A stretch of DNA of 64,000 nt, from assembly GCF_001652265.1 (NCBI RefSeq), contig NZ_LWBS01000077.1, forward strand, positions 1-64,000. Direction: 5' to 3'. The translations under genes were made by a program, and so were the position numbers. Below are positions 24,776 through 34,126 of this stretch, piece after piece. The notes under the pieces are model-generated. The model did no database searches, was not told the origin of the DNA, and saw nothing but the letters and a program-made list of their open reading frames with translations. Origin of the DNA: Rhizobium leguminosarum. GTDB taxonomy: Bacteria > Pseudomonadota > Alphaproteobacteria > Rhizobiales > Rhizobiaceae. Each line of letters opens with the position of its first letter. Positions within the stretch are counted from its first letter, which is position 1.

Positions 24776-25113
24776 GATACGAATCTGCTCACGTCAACAT
24801 TCTGCATACAGATGCGGTTCGAGACTCGATAAGTCAAATCTAGTGGCGAAGATATTGTTAAATTTTCGCTTTCTGATGCACGAGCACCTCAGGCAATCCG
24901 ATTTTATGCCAACCACGCAGTCACAATGAACAAGAAATATCTATTGATTACTTTTTGCGCAAAGATTCGATCAATCTGCATGCACTTTGCAATACGCGAA
25001 TCTTGTCGTGAAGAATAAACTATAAAAAACAATAGATTAATTTCTGGCACATGCATTGCATGCACTTTTCTGTACCTGTTCACAACCGGCCCAGCGCCGC
25101 AAGGAGCATTCCG
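24776..25113. promoter_or_regulatory. Regulatory region between GntR gene and biuret operon, with repeated 12-mer
   Basis: This AT-rich interval holds two identical copies of TGCATGCACTTT at 24977-24988 and 25057-25068, 80 bp apart, and a TCTG-CATA-CAGA palindrome close to the GntR start (about 24801-24812). The 12-mers contain the palindrome TGCATGCA, a form compatible with FadR-type operators. The downstream copy is 46 bp before the start codon of the operon, the other about 126 bp before it. The ribosome site AAGGAG precedes the ATG at 25114. Confidence 0.5.
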
Positions 25114-26241
25114 ATGACCAAACTCCTTTCCATGAACCGCCGCAATTTCCTCCAGGCTTCTGCTGCCGGTGCGCTCGCCGGCGCCATGCCGGGCCTGATC
25201 GGCTCCTCCGCCGCAGCCCAAACCGCGCTGACCGTCGGCTTCATCTATGTCGGCCCCAAGGACGACTACGGCTATAACCAGGCACATGCGGAAGGTGCAG
25301 CCGTTATCAAGGCGCTACCGGGCGTGACGCTGGTCGAAGAAGAGAACGTGCCGGAGACCGTCGACGTCCAGAAGACGATGGAATCCATGATCAACCTGGA
25401 TGGCGCGACCCTGCTCTTTCCGACCTCCTTCGGCTACTTCGACCCCCACATGTTGGCCGTGGCCGCCAAACATCCCGACATCCAGTTCCGCCACTGCGGC
25501 GGCCTCTGGCAGGAAGGCAAGAACCCGGCCAACACGGGCTCCTATTTCGGCTATATCTTCCAGGGCCAGTATCTGAACGGCATTGCCGCCGGCCATGCGA
25601 CGAAGAGCAAGAAGATCGGCTTCGTCGCCGCCAAGCCGATCCCGCAGGTTCTGCAGAATATCAACGCCTTCCTGCTTGGCGCGCGCACAGTCGATCCTGG
25701 TATCACCTGCCAGGTAATCTTCACCGGCGAATGGTCGCTCGCCGTCAAGGAGGCCGAAGCTACAAATGCGCTGGTCGACCAGGGCGCCGACGTCATCACC
25801 TGCCACGTCGACAGCCCCAAAGTGGTCGTCGAGACGGCTGCCGGCCGCGGCGCCTTCGTCTGCGGTTATCATGCCAATCAGAGCCCGCTTGCTCCCGAAA
25901 AATACCTCACCGGTGCCGAATGGGCCTGGGGCAACGTCTACAGCGACTTCGTCAAGAAGGCGCAGGCCGGCGAAAAGCTCGGCAACTTCGTGCGTGGCGG
26001 CCTGAAGGACGGCTTCGTGAAGATGAGCGCGCTCGGCCCCGGTGTGTCCGCGGAGGGCCGCAAGGCCTTCGAAGCCACGCAGGCCGACATGATGAAGGGC
26101 GGCTTCTCGGTCTTCAAGGGACCGTTGAAGGACAACAAGGGCGACACCGTCGTGGCTGCCGACAAGAGCTACGCCGAAGACGCGATCGAGCTCGAAAGCA
26201 TGAATTATCTGGTCGAGGGCGTCGTCGGGTCCACGGCGTAA
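25114..26241 (+). CDS. BMP-family ABC transporter substrate-binding protein (biuret/triuret operon)
   Basis: A 375-residue BMP/PnrA-like periplasmic protein. The N-terminus MTKLLSMNRRNFLQASAAG carries a twin-arginine signal (NRRNFL). The body shows FIYVGPKDDYGYNQAHAEGA, LLFPTSFGYFDPHMLAVA and FQGQYLNGIAAGHATKSKKIGF, diagnostic of the family. AAGGAG stands before the ATG at 25114; upstream frame extension is rejected. It is the first gene of an operon encoding two permeases, an ATPase and three amide hydrolases, so its ligand is probably a small urea-like amide rather than a nucleoside. That is inferred from context. Confidence 0.9.
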   Translation: MTKLLSMNRRNFLQASAAGALAGAMPGLIGSSAAAQTALTVGFIYVGPKDDYGYNQAHAEGAAVIKALPGVTLVEEENVPETVDVQKTMESMINLDGATLLFPTSFGYFDPHMLAVAAKHPDIQFRHCGGLWQEGKNPANTGSYFGYIFQGQYLNGIAAGHATKSKKIGFVAAKPIPQVLQNINAFLLGARTVDPGITCQVIFTGEWSLAVKEAEATNALVDQGADVITCHVDSPKVVVETAAGRGAFVCGYHANQSPLAPEKYLTGAEWAWGNVYSDFVKKAQAGEKLGNFVRGGLKDGFVKMSALGPGVSAEGRKAFEATQADMMKGGFSVFKGPLKDNKGDTVVAADKSYAEDAIELESMNYLVEGVVGSTA

Positions 26242-26261
26242 ACCGCAAAGGGAGAAGCGCC

Positions 26262-27389
26262 ATGACCATCGAGGCCAATGATCCCGCAATAGCCATCGTG
26301 GAAAAACCGGCTTCCCTGCGCCCCGTCCTCGAATGGATCGCGCGGCGGGCCGAGCCTGTTGTCATCGGCCTCGCGGCCATCCTGATCGGTCTTTCGCTCT
26401 TCTCCCTTTTCATCCTGGCGGTCGGCAAGTCGCCGGCGACGCTCTTCCAACTGATGTACACCGGCGGCTTCGGCAGCTGGTTTTCGGTGCAAAACAGCTT
26501 AAGTCGTGCCGCACCCCTTCTCCTGACGGCACTCTGCGTCGCCCTGCCCGCCCGTCTCGGCCTCGTCATCATCGGCGGGGAAGGAGCGGTCGTGCTGGGC
26601 GGCGTTGCCGCCGCAGCCATGGCTCTGCCGCTCGCCGGCACCGCGCCTGTCTTCCTCACCCTCATTCTGATGGCGATCGGCGCCATGGTGGTCGGCGGCA
26701 TCTGGATCGGACTTGCCGGTTTTCTGCGCCACTATCGCGGCGTCAACGAAACCATCTCGTCGCTGCTGCTCTCCTATATCGCCATTGCCCTGATGAACCA
26801 GTTCGTCGAGGGGCTGCTGCGCGATCCGGCAAGCCTCAACAAGCCGTCGACCAGGCCGTTGCCGGCGGAATACATGCTCGGCAATATTCCCGGCATGGAC
26901 GTGCATTGGGGCCTGGTCATCGGCATCCTCGCCTGCATGGTCTCCTGGATCGTGATCGAGGCGACGAGCTACGGTTTTGCCGCCCGCATCGCCGGCGGCA
27001 ACGTGCGCGCCGCCCAGATCCAGGGACTGCCGGTCGGAAAGCTGATCGCCGGATTTACCGCGCTTGCCGGCAGCTTTGCCGGCCTGGCGGGCATGATCGA
27101 AGTGGCGGCGGTGCAGGGAAGTGCCAACGCCTCGCTTGCCGCCGGCTACGGTTATACCGGCATCCTCGTCGCCTTCCTCGCCAGACACAATCCGCTGGCG
27201 ATCATTCCGGTGGCGATCCTGCTCGGCGGCATCGACGCCTCGGGCGGCCTCATCCAGCGGCGCATGGGCCTGCCGGATGCGACAGTTCTGGTGCTGCAGG
27301 GCACGCTCTTCATCGTCATTCTGTTCTGCGAGACCTTCTACGGCCGCTTCAAGATCTTCAATCCCGACCTCTGGAAAAGGAGCCTCTGA
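26262..27389 (+). CDS. BMP-type ABC transporter permease 1
   Basis: A 375-residue BPD_transp_2 permease with about ten hydrophobic segments and a roughly 30-residue cytoplasmic N-terminus. RGVNETISSLLLSYIAIALMN and GYGYTGILVAFLARHNPLAI are conserved family segments. AAGGGAG precedes the ATG at 26262. Stop overlaps the next start by one base (TGATG). Confidence 0.9.
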   Translation: MTIEANDPAIAIVEKPASLRPVLEWIARRAEPVVIGLAAILIGLSLFSLFILAVGKSPATLFQLMYTGGFGSWFSVQNSLSRAAPLLLTALCVALPARLGLVIIGGEGAVVLGGVAAAAMALPLAGTAPVFLTLILMAIGAMVVGGIWIGLAGFLRHYRGVNETISSLLLSYIAIALMNQFVEGLLRDPASLNKPSTRPLPAEYMLGNIPGMDVHWGLVIGILACMVSWIVIEATSYGFAARIAGGNVRAAQIQGLPVGKLIAGFTALAGSFAGLAGMIEVAAVQGSANASLAAGYGYTGILVAFLARHNPLAIIPVAILLGGIDASGGLIQRRMGLPDATVLVLQGTLFIVILFCETFYGRFKIFNPDLWKRSL

Positions 27390-28315
27390 TGGACGAGACA
27401 GGCATCGGCATCTGGGGCGTGCCGCTGGCGATCTTCGCAGGCGCCATCCGCGTTTCCACCCCCTTCATCTTCGTCAGCCTCGGCGAGACGATCACCGAAC
27501 GTTCCGGCCGCATCAATCTCGGCCTGGAAGGCACGCTCGTCTTCGGAGCCATGACGGCCTATGCGGTGGCTGTCATGACCGGCTCGCCGACCCTCGGCGT
27601 GCTGGCCGCAATGGTGGCAGGCGCGATCTTCGGCCTCATCCACGGCTGGATCTGCAAGTTCCCCAAGGTCAACGACATCGCCATCGGCATCGCCATGATG
27701 CAGTTCGGTCTCGGCATGGCGTTCTTCCTCGGCAAATCCTTCATACAGCCGGTGGCGCCGAAACTGCCCTCGATCGCGCTCGGCGGCTGGTCGAGCACTC
27801 CGCAGATCCAGGCGGCGCTCAATATAAAGGTGCTGTTCTTCATCGGCGCAGCCCTTGCCCTCTTCCTGTTCTGGGCCTTCAAGAATACAAGGATCGGCCT
27901 GATCCTACGTGTTGTCGGCGACAGCACCGACGCGGCCCGGGCCATGGGCATTCACCCGGACCGGGTTCGCCTGCTGGCGACGGCCGCCGGCGGCTCGCTG
28001 GCCGCAATCGGCGGCGCCTATCTCTCGCTCTACTATCCGGGCTCATGGAACGAAGGCATTTCGTCGGGCCAGGGCCTGATGGCCGTGGCCCTCGTCATCT
28101 TCGCCCGCTGGAACCCGATCGGCTGCTTCCTCGCTGCCCTGCTTTTCGGCGGTGCCGGCGCGCTCGGCCCGGCGCTGCAATCGGTCGGCGTCACACAAGG
28201 CTACTACCTTTTTTATGCCGCACCTTACGTGCTCACCCTCGTCATCCTGATCGCCACGTCCTCGCCCACCCGCTCGCTCGCCGGTGCGCCGGGCGCGCTG
28301 TCGCTCACGAAATAA
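27389..28315 (+). CDS. BMP-type ABC transporter permease 2
   Basis: A 308-residue BPD_transp_2 permease, the partner of the preceding gene. It contains FVSLGETITERSGRINLGLE, the loop RVVGDSTDAARAMGIHPDRV and GQGLMAVALVIFARWNPIG. The overlapping start (TGATG) shows translational coupling. Confidence 0.9.
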   Translation: MDETGIGIWGVPLAIFAGAIRVSTPFIFVSLGETITERSGRINLGLEGTLVFGAMTAYAVAVMTGSPTLGVLAAMVAGAIFGLIHGWICKFPKVNDIAIGIAMMQFGLGMAFFLGKSFIQPVAPKLPSIALGGWSSTPQIQAALNIKVLFFIGAALALFLFWAFKNTRIGLILRVVGDSTDAARAMGIHPDRVRLLATAAGGSLAAIGGAYLSLYYPGSWNEGISSGQGLMAVALVIFARWNPIGCFLAALLFGGAGALGPALQSVGVTQGYYLFYAAPYVLTLVILIATSSPTRSLAGAPGALSLTK

Positions 28316-28327
28316 CGGAGCTTGCCG

Positions 28328-29344
28328 ATGAACGGACTTGGCGGTCTCAACAAATCCGAACACGGTGTCGGTATCGGCCTCGTTCAGCTCCAGTTGCCGA
28401 TGACCGTCACCAAAGCGGATTTGGCAAAACAGACGCAGGTGATCGTCGATCTGGTGGCCAAGGCGCGGCGCAACCAGCCGGGCATGGACCTCGTGGTCTT
28501 TCCCGAATACGCGCTGCACGGCCTCTCCATGGACATCAATCCGGAGATCATGTGCACGCTCGACGGGCCGGAGGTCGCGGCTTTCAAGCAGGCCTGCAGG
28601 GACAACAGGATCTGGGGCTGCTTTTCGATCATGGAGCTCAACCCCGGCGGCATGCCTTACAATTCCGGCATCATCATCGACGACCAGGGCGAGCTGAAGC
28701 TCTATTACCGCAAGATGCATCCCTGGATCCCCGTCGAGCCCTGGGAGCCCGGCGATCTTGGCATCCCCGTTATCGAAGGTCCCCGCGGCGCCAAGCTCGC
28801 GCTGATCATCTGCCATGACGGCATGTTCCCGGAGATGGCGCGCGAATGCGCCTATAAGGGCGCCGAAATCATGATCCGCACGGCCGGCTACACGGCGCCG
28901 ATCCGCGACGCATGGCGCTTCACCAACCAGGCCAACGCCTTCTGCAACCTGATGGTTACCGCCAATGTCTGCATGTGCGGCTCGGACGGCACGTTCGATT
29001 CGATGGGCGAAGGCATGATCTGCAATTTCGACGGCACGATCATCGCCCACGGCACCGCCGGCCGGCCGAACGAGATCATCACCGCCGAGGTGCGTCCTGA
29101 CCTGGTGCGCGAAGCCCGGCTCGGCTGGGGTGTGGAGAATAACATCTACCAGTTCGGCCATCGCGGCTATGTCGCCGTTGCCGGCGGCGCCCAGGATGCG
29201 CCCTATACCTACATGCACGACCTCGTCGCCGGCAAATACCGCCTGCCATGGGAAGACGAGGTAAAGGTCAAGGACGGCACGTCCTGCGGATTTGACAAGC
29301 CGATGCGCCGCTACGGCGAACCCCTCAAACCTGCCGCGGAATAG
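28328..29344 (+). CDS. amiF: Formamidase (AmiF-like, nitrilase superfamily)
   Basis: A 338-residue cytoplasmic amidase of the nitrilase superfamily. The Glu-Lys-Cys triad is visible in [16 protein letters not shown] and ICHDGMFPE. The length, the start [20 protein letters not shown] and the segment [16 protein letters not shown] match bacterial formamidases (formamide to formate plus ammonia) rather than aliphatic amidases, which are close relatives. GGAG lies before the ATG at 28328. It sits inside the transporter operon directly before biuret hydrolase, consistent with release of ammonium from small amides. Confidence 0.85.
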   Translation: MNGLGGLNKSEHGVGIGLVQLQLPMTVTKADLAKQTQVIVDLVAKARRNQPGMDLVVFPEYALHGLSMDINPEIMCTLDGPEVAAFKQACRDNRIWGCFSIMELNPGGMPYNSGIIIDDQGELKLYYRKMHPWIPVEPWEPGDLGIPVIEGPRGAKLALIICHDGMFPEMARECAYKGAEIMIRTAGYTAPIRDAWRFTNQANAFCNLMVTANVCMCGSDGTFDSMGEGMICNFDGTIIAHGTAGRPNEIITAEVRPDLVREARLGWGVENNIYQFGHRGYVAVAGGAQDAPYTYMHDLVAGKYRLPWEDEVKVKDGTSCGFDKPMRRYGEPLKPAAE

Positions 29345-29355
29345 GAGAGAGAATG

Positions 29356-30057
29356 ATGGACGCGATGATCGACACCAAAGGGCATTTTATCGACGCCGAT
29401 CCGTATCCGTGGCCCTATAACGGCGCTCTGAGGCCTGATAACACCGCCCTCATCATCATCGACATGCAGACCGATTTCTGCGGCAAGGGCGGTTATGTCG
29501 ACCATATGGGCTACGACCTGTCGCTGGTGCAGGCGCCGATCGAACCGATCAAGCGTGTGCTGGCCGCCATGCGAGCCAAGGGCTACCACATTATCCACAC
29601 CCGCGAGGGCCATCGCCCCGACCTCGCCGATCTGCCGGCCAACAAACGCTGGCGCTCGCAGCGGATCGGCGCCGGCATCGGTGATCCCGGCCCCTGCGGC
29701 CGCATCCTGACGCGCGGCGAACCCGGCTGGGACATCATCCCCGAACTCTACCCGATCGAAGGCGAGACGATTATCGACAAGCCCGGCAAGGGTTCGTTCT
29801 GTGCCACCGACCTCGAACTCATCCTCAACCAGAAGCGCATCGAGAACATTATCCTCACGGGAATCACCACCGATGTCTGCGTCTCGACGACGATGCGCGA
29901 GGCGAACGACCGCGGCTACGAATGCCTGCTGCTGGAGGACTGCTGTGGCGCGACCGACTACGGAAACCACCTCGCCGCCATCAAGATGGTGAAGATGCAG
30001 GGCGGCGTCTTCGGCTCCGTCGCCAATTTCGAAACCTTTGTGAGCCAGCTGCCATGA
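29356..30057 (+). CDS. biuH: Biuret hydrolase, isochorismatase superfamily
   Basis: A 233-residue cysteine hydrolase that converts biuret to allophanate and ammonia. The active-site triad falls at D36 (IIDMQTDF), K142 (DKPGKGSF) and C175 (TTDVCVST), the numbering known for BiuH of R. leguminosarum bv. viciae 3841, and the segments [15 protein letters not shown] and [15 protein letters not shown] fit that enzyme as I recall it. This numbering is why I place the start at the second of two adjacent ATGs (29353/29356), both behind AGGAG. The stop overlaps the following ATPase start as ATGA, so enzyme and transporter are made together. Related enzymes (RutB, N-carbamoylsarcosine amidase) are the alternatives. 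Confidence 0.88.
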   Translation: MDAMIDTKGHFIDADPYPWPYNGALRPDNTALIIIDMQTDFCGKGGYVDHMGYDLSLVQAPIEPIKRVLAAMRAKGYHIIHTREGHRPDLADLPANKRWRSQRIGAGIGDPGPCGRILTRGEPGWDIIPELYPIEGETIIDKPGKGSFCATDLELILNQKRIENIILTGITTDVCVSTTMREANDRGYECLLLEDCCGATDYGNHLAAIKMVKMQGGVFGSVANFETFVSQLP

Positions 30058-31604
30058 GCACCGTCCGCGACACGCCCCTCCCCCAGGCCGGCAAGGCGGT
30101 CGGCATCGACACGCTCGGCATGACCATGCGCTTCGGCTCGTTCACCGCGCTCGACAATGTCTCGATCGCCGTTCCGGCCGGCTCTTTTCACGCGCTTCTC
30201 GGCGAAAACGGCGCCGGCAAGTCGACGCTCGTCAAATGCATCATGGGCTTCTATCACGCCACATCAGGCTCGCTGTCGGTCGATGGCCGCGAGGTGGCGG
30301 TCGCCTCACCCAAGGATGCCGCGGCCTATGGGCTCGGCATGGTCTACCAGCATTTCACACTGGTTCCCTCTCTGACCGGTGCGGAAAACCTGGTCATCAG
30401 CCGTACCGAAGTACCCGCGGTGATCAACTGGGCCAGGGAGCGCAAGGATCTGGCGGTGTTCATGGAACGCATGCCGTTCAAGATCCCGCTCGACAGGCCG
30501 GTGAGCGAGCTTGCGGCCGGCGAAAAGCAGAAGCTCGAAATCGTCAAGCAGCTCTATCTCGGCCGCTCCTTCCTCGTGCTCGACGAGCCGACCTCGGTGC
30601 TGACGCCGGCCGAAGCCGATGAGATGCTCGGCATCGTCCGCGGGATGACCGAGCGCGGCGAGCTCACCGTGCTGATGATCTCCCACAAGTTCCACGAGGT
30701 GACGAAGTTCGCTGATGCCTGCTCGATCCTGCGGCGCGGCAAGCTGGTCGGCACCGGCAAGGTCGGGGAGCTCTCCACCGCCGAGATGGCGGCGATGATG
30801 ATCGGCGACGTCAAGCTCGCCGAGCTCGACAGCCGTCTGCCGGTGGCGGAAACGGCCAAATCCGTGCTCACTGTAAGCCAGGTGAAAGCTCCGGATCGCT
30901 CCGGCTTGAAGACGATCGAGATCGACGCGCTTACGGTCCGCTCCGGCGAGATCGTCGGCATCGCCGGCATATCGGGTAACGGCCAGAAGGAGCTGACGGA
31001 AATTCTGGCCGGCCAGCGCTCGACCGATAGCGGCCAGATCATGGTCAATGGCGAGACTTACGGCGCCACCCGTGACGAGACCCGCAAGAACAGGGTGCGT
31101 TTCATCCCCGAAGAGCCGTTGCAGAATGCCTGCGCGCCCAAAATGACCGTGAGCGAGAACCTTGCGTTCCGCACCTTCGACTTGAAGCTGGACGGCACGG
31201 ACGCGATCTGGCTGAATAAGGGCAGCATGAAGAAGCGTGCCTCGGCGCTGATCTCCGACTTCAAGGTCAAGACGGCCTCTTCCTCCTCGCCGATCGCAGC
31301 GCTTTCGGGCGGCAATGTGCAGCGTGCCGTACTGGCCCGTGAACTGACCGGCGATGTCGATCTGCTGATCGTCTCCAATCCCTGTTTCGGCCTCGACTTC
31401 TCGGCCGTTGCCGAAATCCGCGCCCGGATTATGAAGGCCCGCAATTTAGGTGCCGCCGTGCTGCTGCTCTCCGAAGACCTCGACGAACTGCTCGAGATGT
31501 CCGACCGCATCATGGTCATTTCGGAAGGCAGGCTGGTTTACGAGACACCGGCCCTCTCGGCCGATATCGGCGTGATCGGTGCCCACATGGCGGGGCATCA
31601 TTGA
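30054..31604 (+). CDS. BMP-type ABC transporter ATPase (biuret/triuret operon)
   Basis: A 516-residue double ATPase. N-terminal domain: Walker [13 protein letters not shown], signature [11 protein letters not shown], Walker [13 protein letters not shown]-terminal domain degenerate: [13 protein letters not shown], signature [15 protein letters not shown] and [12 protein letters not shown]. It is separated from its permeases by the formamidase and biuret hydrolase genes, and overlaps biuH (ATGA) and the next hydrolase (TGATG). This interleaving ties the hydrolases to the transport substrate. Confidence 0.92.
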   Translation: MSTVRDTPLPQAGKAVGIDTLGMTMRFGSFTALDNVSIAVPAGSFHALLGENGAGKSTLVKCIMGFYHATSGSLSVDGREVAVASPKDAAAYGLGMVYQHFTLVPSLTGAENLVISRTEVPAVINWARERKDLAVFMERMPFKIPLDRPVSELAAGEKQKLEIVKQLYLGRSFLVLDEPTSVLTPAEADEMLGIVRGMTERGELTVLMISHKFHEVTKFADACSILRRGKLVGTGKVGELSTAEMAAMMIGDVKLAELDSRLPVAETAKSVLTVSQVKAPDRSGLKTIEIDALTVRSGEIVGIAGISGNGQKELTEILAGQRSTDSGQIMVNGETYGATRDETRKNRVRFIPEEPLQNACAPKMTVSENLAFRTFDLKLDGTDAIWLNKGSMKKRASALISDFKVKTASSSSPIAALSGGNVQRAVLARELTGDVDLLIVSNPCFGLDFSAVAEIRARIMKARNLGAAVLLLSEDLDELLEMSDRIMVISEGRLVYETPALSADIGVIGAHMAGHH

Positions 31605-32272
31605 TGGCTGAGATCAAAGCCGAACCTTTCGCCTTTCCGGTGAAGCACGACGAGCTCGCCCTCATCGTCATCGACATGCAGCGCGATTTCGCCGAGCCCG
31701 GCGGCTTCGGCGCTAGCCTCGGCAACGACGTCAGCCGCATCACCAGGATCGTGCCCGATGTCAAACGCCTCATCCAAGGCTTCCGCAATGCCGGCCTGCC
31801 TGTGATCCATACGATGGAGTGCCATCGGCCTGATCTCTCCGACCTGCCGCCGGCCAAACGCGACCGCGGCAATCCTGCGCTCAGGATCGGCGACGAAGGC
31901 CCGATGGGCCGCATCCTGATCGCGGGCGAACCAGGCACGGCAATTCTTCCGGAACTCGCTCCTGTGAAGGGCGAAATCGTCATCGAAAAACCCGGCAAGG
32001 GCGCCTTCTACGCGACCCAACTCGGCACCGTGCTGCTGCAGAAGGGCATCAAGCAGCTCGTCTTTGCTGGTGTCACCACCGAAGTCTGCGTGCAGACGAC
32101 GATGCGCGAAGCAAACGACCGCGGCTATGAATGCCTTCTCGCCGAGGAGGCGACGGAAAGTTATTTCCCCGAATTCAAAGCCGCAGCCATCGCCATGATC
32201 CGCGCCCAGGGCGCGATTGTCGGCTGGACCGCCCATGTCGACGACATTCTGGAAAGCATCGCCCATGCCTGA
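31604..32272 (+). CDS. trtA: Triuret-hydrolase-like cysteine hydrolase (isochorismatase superfamily)
   Basis: A 222-residue cysteine hydrolase paralogous to BiuH. The triad is D24 (VIDMQRDF), K129 (IEKPGKGAFY) and C162 (TTEVCVQTT). The start EPFAFPVKHDELALIVIDMQ, the segment RGNPALRIGDEGPMGRIL and the end YFPEFKAAAIAMI resemble TrtA, the enzyme that opens triuret to carboxybiuret, which then gives biuret, the substrate of biuH two genes upstream. It overlaps the ATPase gene by one base and the cupin gene by 8. The triuret assignment rests on remembered sequence and context; a related ureide hydrolase is possible. Confidence 0.65.
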   Translation: MAEIKAEPFAFPVKHDELALIVIDMQRDFAEPGGFGASLGNDVSRITRIVPDVKRLIQGFRNAGLPVIHTMECHRPDLSDLPPAKRDRGNPALRIGDEGPMGRILIAGEPGTAILPELAPVKGEIVIEKPGKGAFYATQLGTVLLQKGIKQLVFAGVTTEVCVQTTMREANDRGYECLLAEEATESYFPEFKAAAIAMIRAQGAIVGWTAHVDDILESIAHA

Positions 32273-32618
32273 AACGACCCGCGAACGCCTGACGTCAGGC
32301 GGCTGGAAGGAGTTGGAATTCGGCCCTTTCCGCGATGCTGTCACCATTCACTGGATCCGCCCCTTCGAGGGCGATCAGCCGGGCGTGGCGCTGTTGAAAT
32401 ACGAGCCCGGCGCCTCCGTTCCCCGCCATCGTCACGAGGGGCTCGAGACCATCCTGGTGCTCGATGGCGTTCAATCCGACGAGACGGGCGATTACATCAG
32501 CGGCAGTTATATCGTCAATGCGCCGGGCAGCGAACACTCGGTCTGGAGCGATAGCGGCTGTATCGTGCTCATCCAGTGGGACCGGCCCGTGAAAATACTC
32601 GAAGAGGAAATTGCGTGA
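32265..32618 (+). CDS. Cupin-domain protein (ChrR-like)
   Basis: A 117-residue single-domain cupin. The metal motif is visible in PRHRHEGLETILVLDG (two His and a Glu) with the second part GSEHSVWSDSGC. The start ATG at 32265 overlaps the stop of the upstream hydrolase by 8 bp, so it belongs to the operon. ChrR-type cupins bind zinc and can be sensors or small enzymes. Its job here is unknown; a role in handling an unstable carbamoyl intermediate would fit but is speculation. Confidence 0.8.
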   Translation: MPETTRERLTSGGWKELEFGPFRDAVTIHWIRPFEGDQPGVALLKYEPGASVPRHRHEGLETILVLDGVQSDETGDYISGSYIVNAPGSEHSVWSDSGCIVLIQWDRPVKILEEEIA

Positions 32619-32669
32619 AGCCGACACCGGCCGTGGAAGTCTGTCCGACGACCGGGAAGGACATGAACG

Positions 32670-33461
32670 TCACAGCAGCATCGAGGCCCCGCGATCGATA
32701 TAGGTATCCAGGAATTGCTCGAGCCGGGGGTTTCTCGGTCGTTTGAAGACGTCTTGCGGCGGGCCGGTGAACAGCACCTTGCCGTGATCGAGAAAGACGA
32801 TCTGCTGGCCGACCGTTGCTGCAAATCCGATCTCGTGGGAGACGACGACCATCGTCATGCCCTCCGCGGCGAGATCGCGCATGACGTTCAGCACTTCGCC
32901 GGTCAGCTCGGGATCGAGTGACGAGGTCGGCTCGTCAAAGAGCATGATCTTCGGGTTGAGGGCTAGCGCCCGGGCGATGGCGACGCGCTGCTGTTGCCCT
33001 CCCGAGAGCTGCGACGGATAATGCCCTGCCCTGCCCTCCAGGCCGACCTTGACGAGCTGGGCCATGGCCCGCTCCTCCGCACCCTTGCGGCTCATCTTGT
33101 GAACCGTCTTCAGCGCCTCGCTGACATTGCCGAGCGCCGTCATATGCGGCCAGAGATTGAACTGCTGAAAAACCATGCCGATCTGCGATCGGATCCGCCG
33201 GTTCACAGCAGTCGGCACCCGCTCCCGGAAGCCCTTTGCGTTTTCCGCAAAGCCAAGCACCTCGCCATTGACGGCAATCGTCCCCTTCGTCGATTCTTCG
33301 AGGAATGCCATGCAGCGCAGCAGCGTACTCTTGCCGGATCCGGATGGGCCGATGACGCAGGAAACCTGTCCCTGCACGATATCGAGGTCGATGCCGTGCA
33401 GCACGGTGGAGCCGCCGAAGGACTTGACGAGATTTTTGACTGCGATCGCAGGAACGCTCAT
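32670..33461 (-). CDS. Polar amino acid ABC transporter ATPase
   Basis: A 263-residue ATPase of the HisP/GlnQ class: Walker A GPSGSGKSTLLR, signature LSGGQQQRVAIARAL, Walker B IMLFDEPTSSLD, switch VVSHEIGFA. The ATG at 33461 overlaps the upstream permease stop as ATGA. Last gene of a four-gene amino acid importer that converges on the cupin gene of the biuret operon. Confidence 0.92.
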   Translation of the reverse strand: MSVPAIAVKNLVKSFGGSTVLHGIDLDIVQGQVSCVIGPSGSGKSTLLRCMAFLEESTKGTIAVNGEVLGFAENAKGFRERVPTAVNRRIRSQIGMVFQQFNLWPHMTALGNVSEALKTVHKMSRKGAEERAMAQLVKVGLEGRAGHYPSQLSGGQQQRVAIARALALNPKIMLFDEPTSSLDPELTGEVLNVMRDLAAEGMTMVVVSHEIGFAATVGQQIVFLDHGKVLFTGPPQDVFKRPRNPRLEQFLDTYIDRGASMLL

Positions 33462-34126
33462 ATGTTGAAAAACCTGAATCTTGAGAGTTTCGTTTCGGCG
33501 AGGTGACCCAACCAACCGGTGATTTCCACCAGCGCCCAATAAAATAGGGCAAGCACGAAGAGCGCCTCGACGAACGCATATTGCTGCGAACCGATCGCAC
33601 TCAGCGTCGCCGTCAATTCCGGCACGGTGATGATGGACAGCACGGCCGTCTCCTTCATGAGGATGATCGTCATGTTGACCGAAGGCGGCAACACCAGCAT
33701 GGTCATCTCCGGCAGCAATATGCGTCGGACGATCTGCCCTTGTGTCAGGCCAACGCACAGGCCGGCCTCGATATGTCCCTTCGGGACGGCGGCAAAGCCC
33801 GAGCGGAATATCTCGCTGAAATAAGCCGCGCCGTAGATGGAAAGGCCGATGACGCCGGCCGGGATCGGATCGAGTGACAAGCCGACGAAGGGGCCGCCAT
33901 AGTAGACGAGGAATATCTGTATCAGGAACGGAGTGCCGCGCAGTACCGCAATGACCATGCCGAACGCCTTGTCCGGGACAACGCCGCCAAAACGCCTGGC
34001 AACGGCGACAAGGAAGCCGAGCGCGGCAGCGGCCGGCGTGGTGACGATCCAGATGACGATGGTGAGCCATGCGCCGCTGACGATTTCCGGCAAGTTGTTG
34101 AAAATCACATTGATGTCGAAGGTCAT
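33458..34126 (-). CDS. Polar amino acid ABC transporter permease (HisM/GlnP type)
   Basis: A 222-residue permease of the His/Glu/Gln/Arg family. PEIVSGAWLTIVIWIVTTPA opens the first membrane segment, and the EAA loop region has IEAGLCVGLTQGQIVRRILLP. RGTPFLIQIFLVYYGGP is a family motif. Start 34126 overlaps the previous permease stop (ATGA). Confidence 0.9.
   Translation of the reverse strand: MTFDINVIFNNLPEIVSGAWLTIVIWIVTTPAAAALGFLVAVARRFGGVVPDKAFGMVIAVLRGTPFLIQIFLVYYGGPFVGLSLDPIPAGVIGLSIYGAAYFSEIFRSGFAAVPKGHIEAGLCVGLTQGQIVRRILLPEMTMLVLPPSVNMTIILMKETAVLSIITVPELTATLSAIGSQQYAFVEALFVLALFYWALVEITGWLGHLAETKLSRFRFFNI

Noticed and set aside
28328..29344. Urea or aliphatic amidase as the identity of the nitrilase-superfamily protein
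   Set aside because: The E-K-C motifs are shared, but length and N-terminal sequence fit formamidase better; aliphatic amidase is kept only as an alternative.
32694..34070. Reading the amino acid ATPase as a 466-residue fusion with upstream sequence
   Set aside because: The extra N-terminal part is an out-of-frame translation of the permease gene; the ATG at 33461 with an ATGA overlap is the real start.
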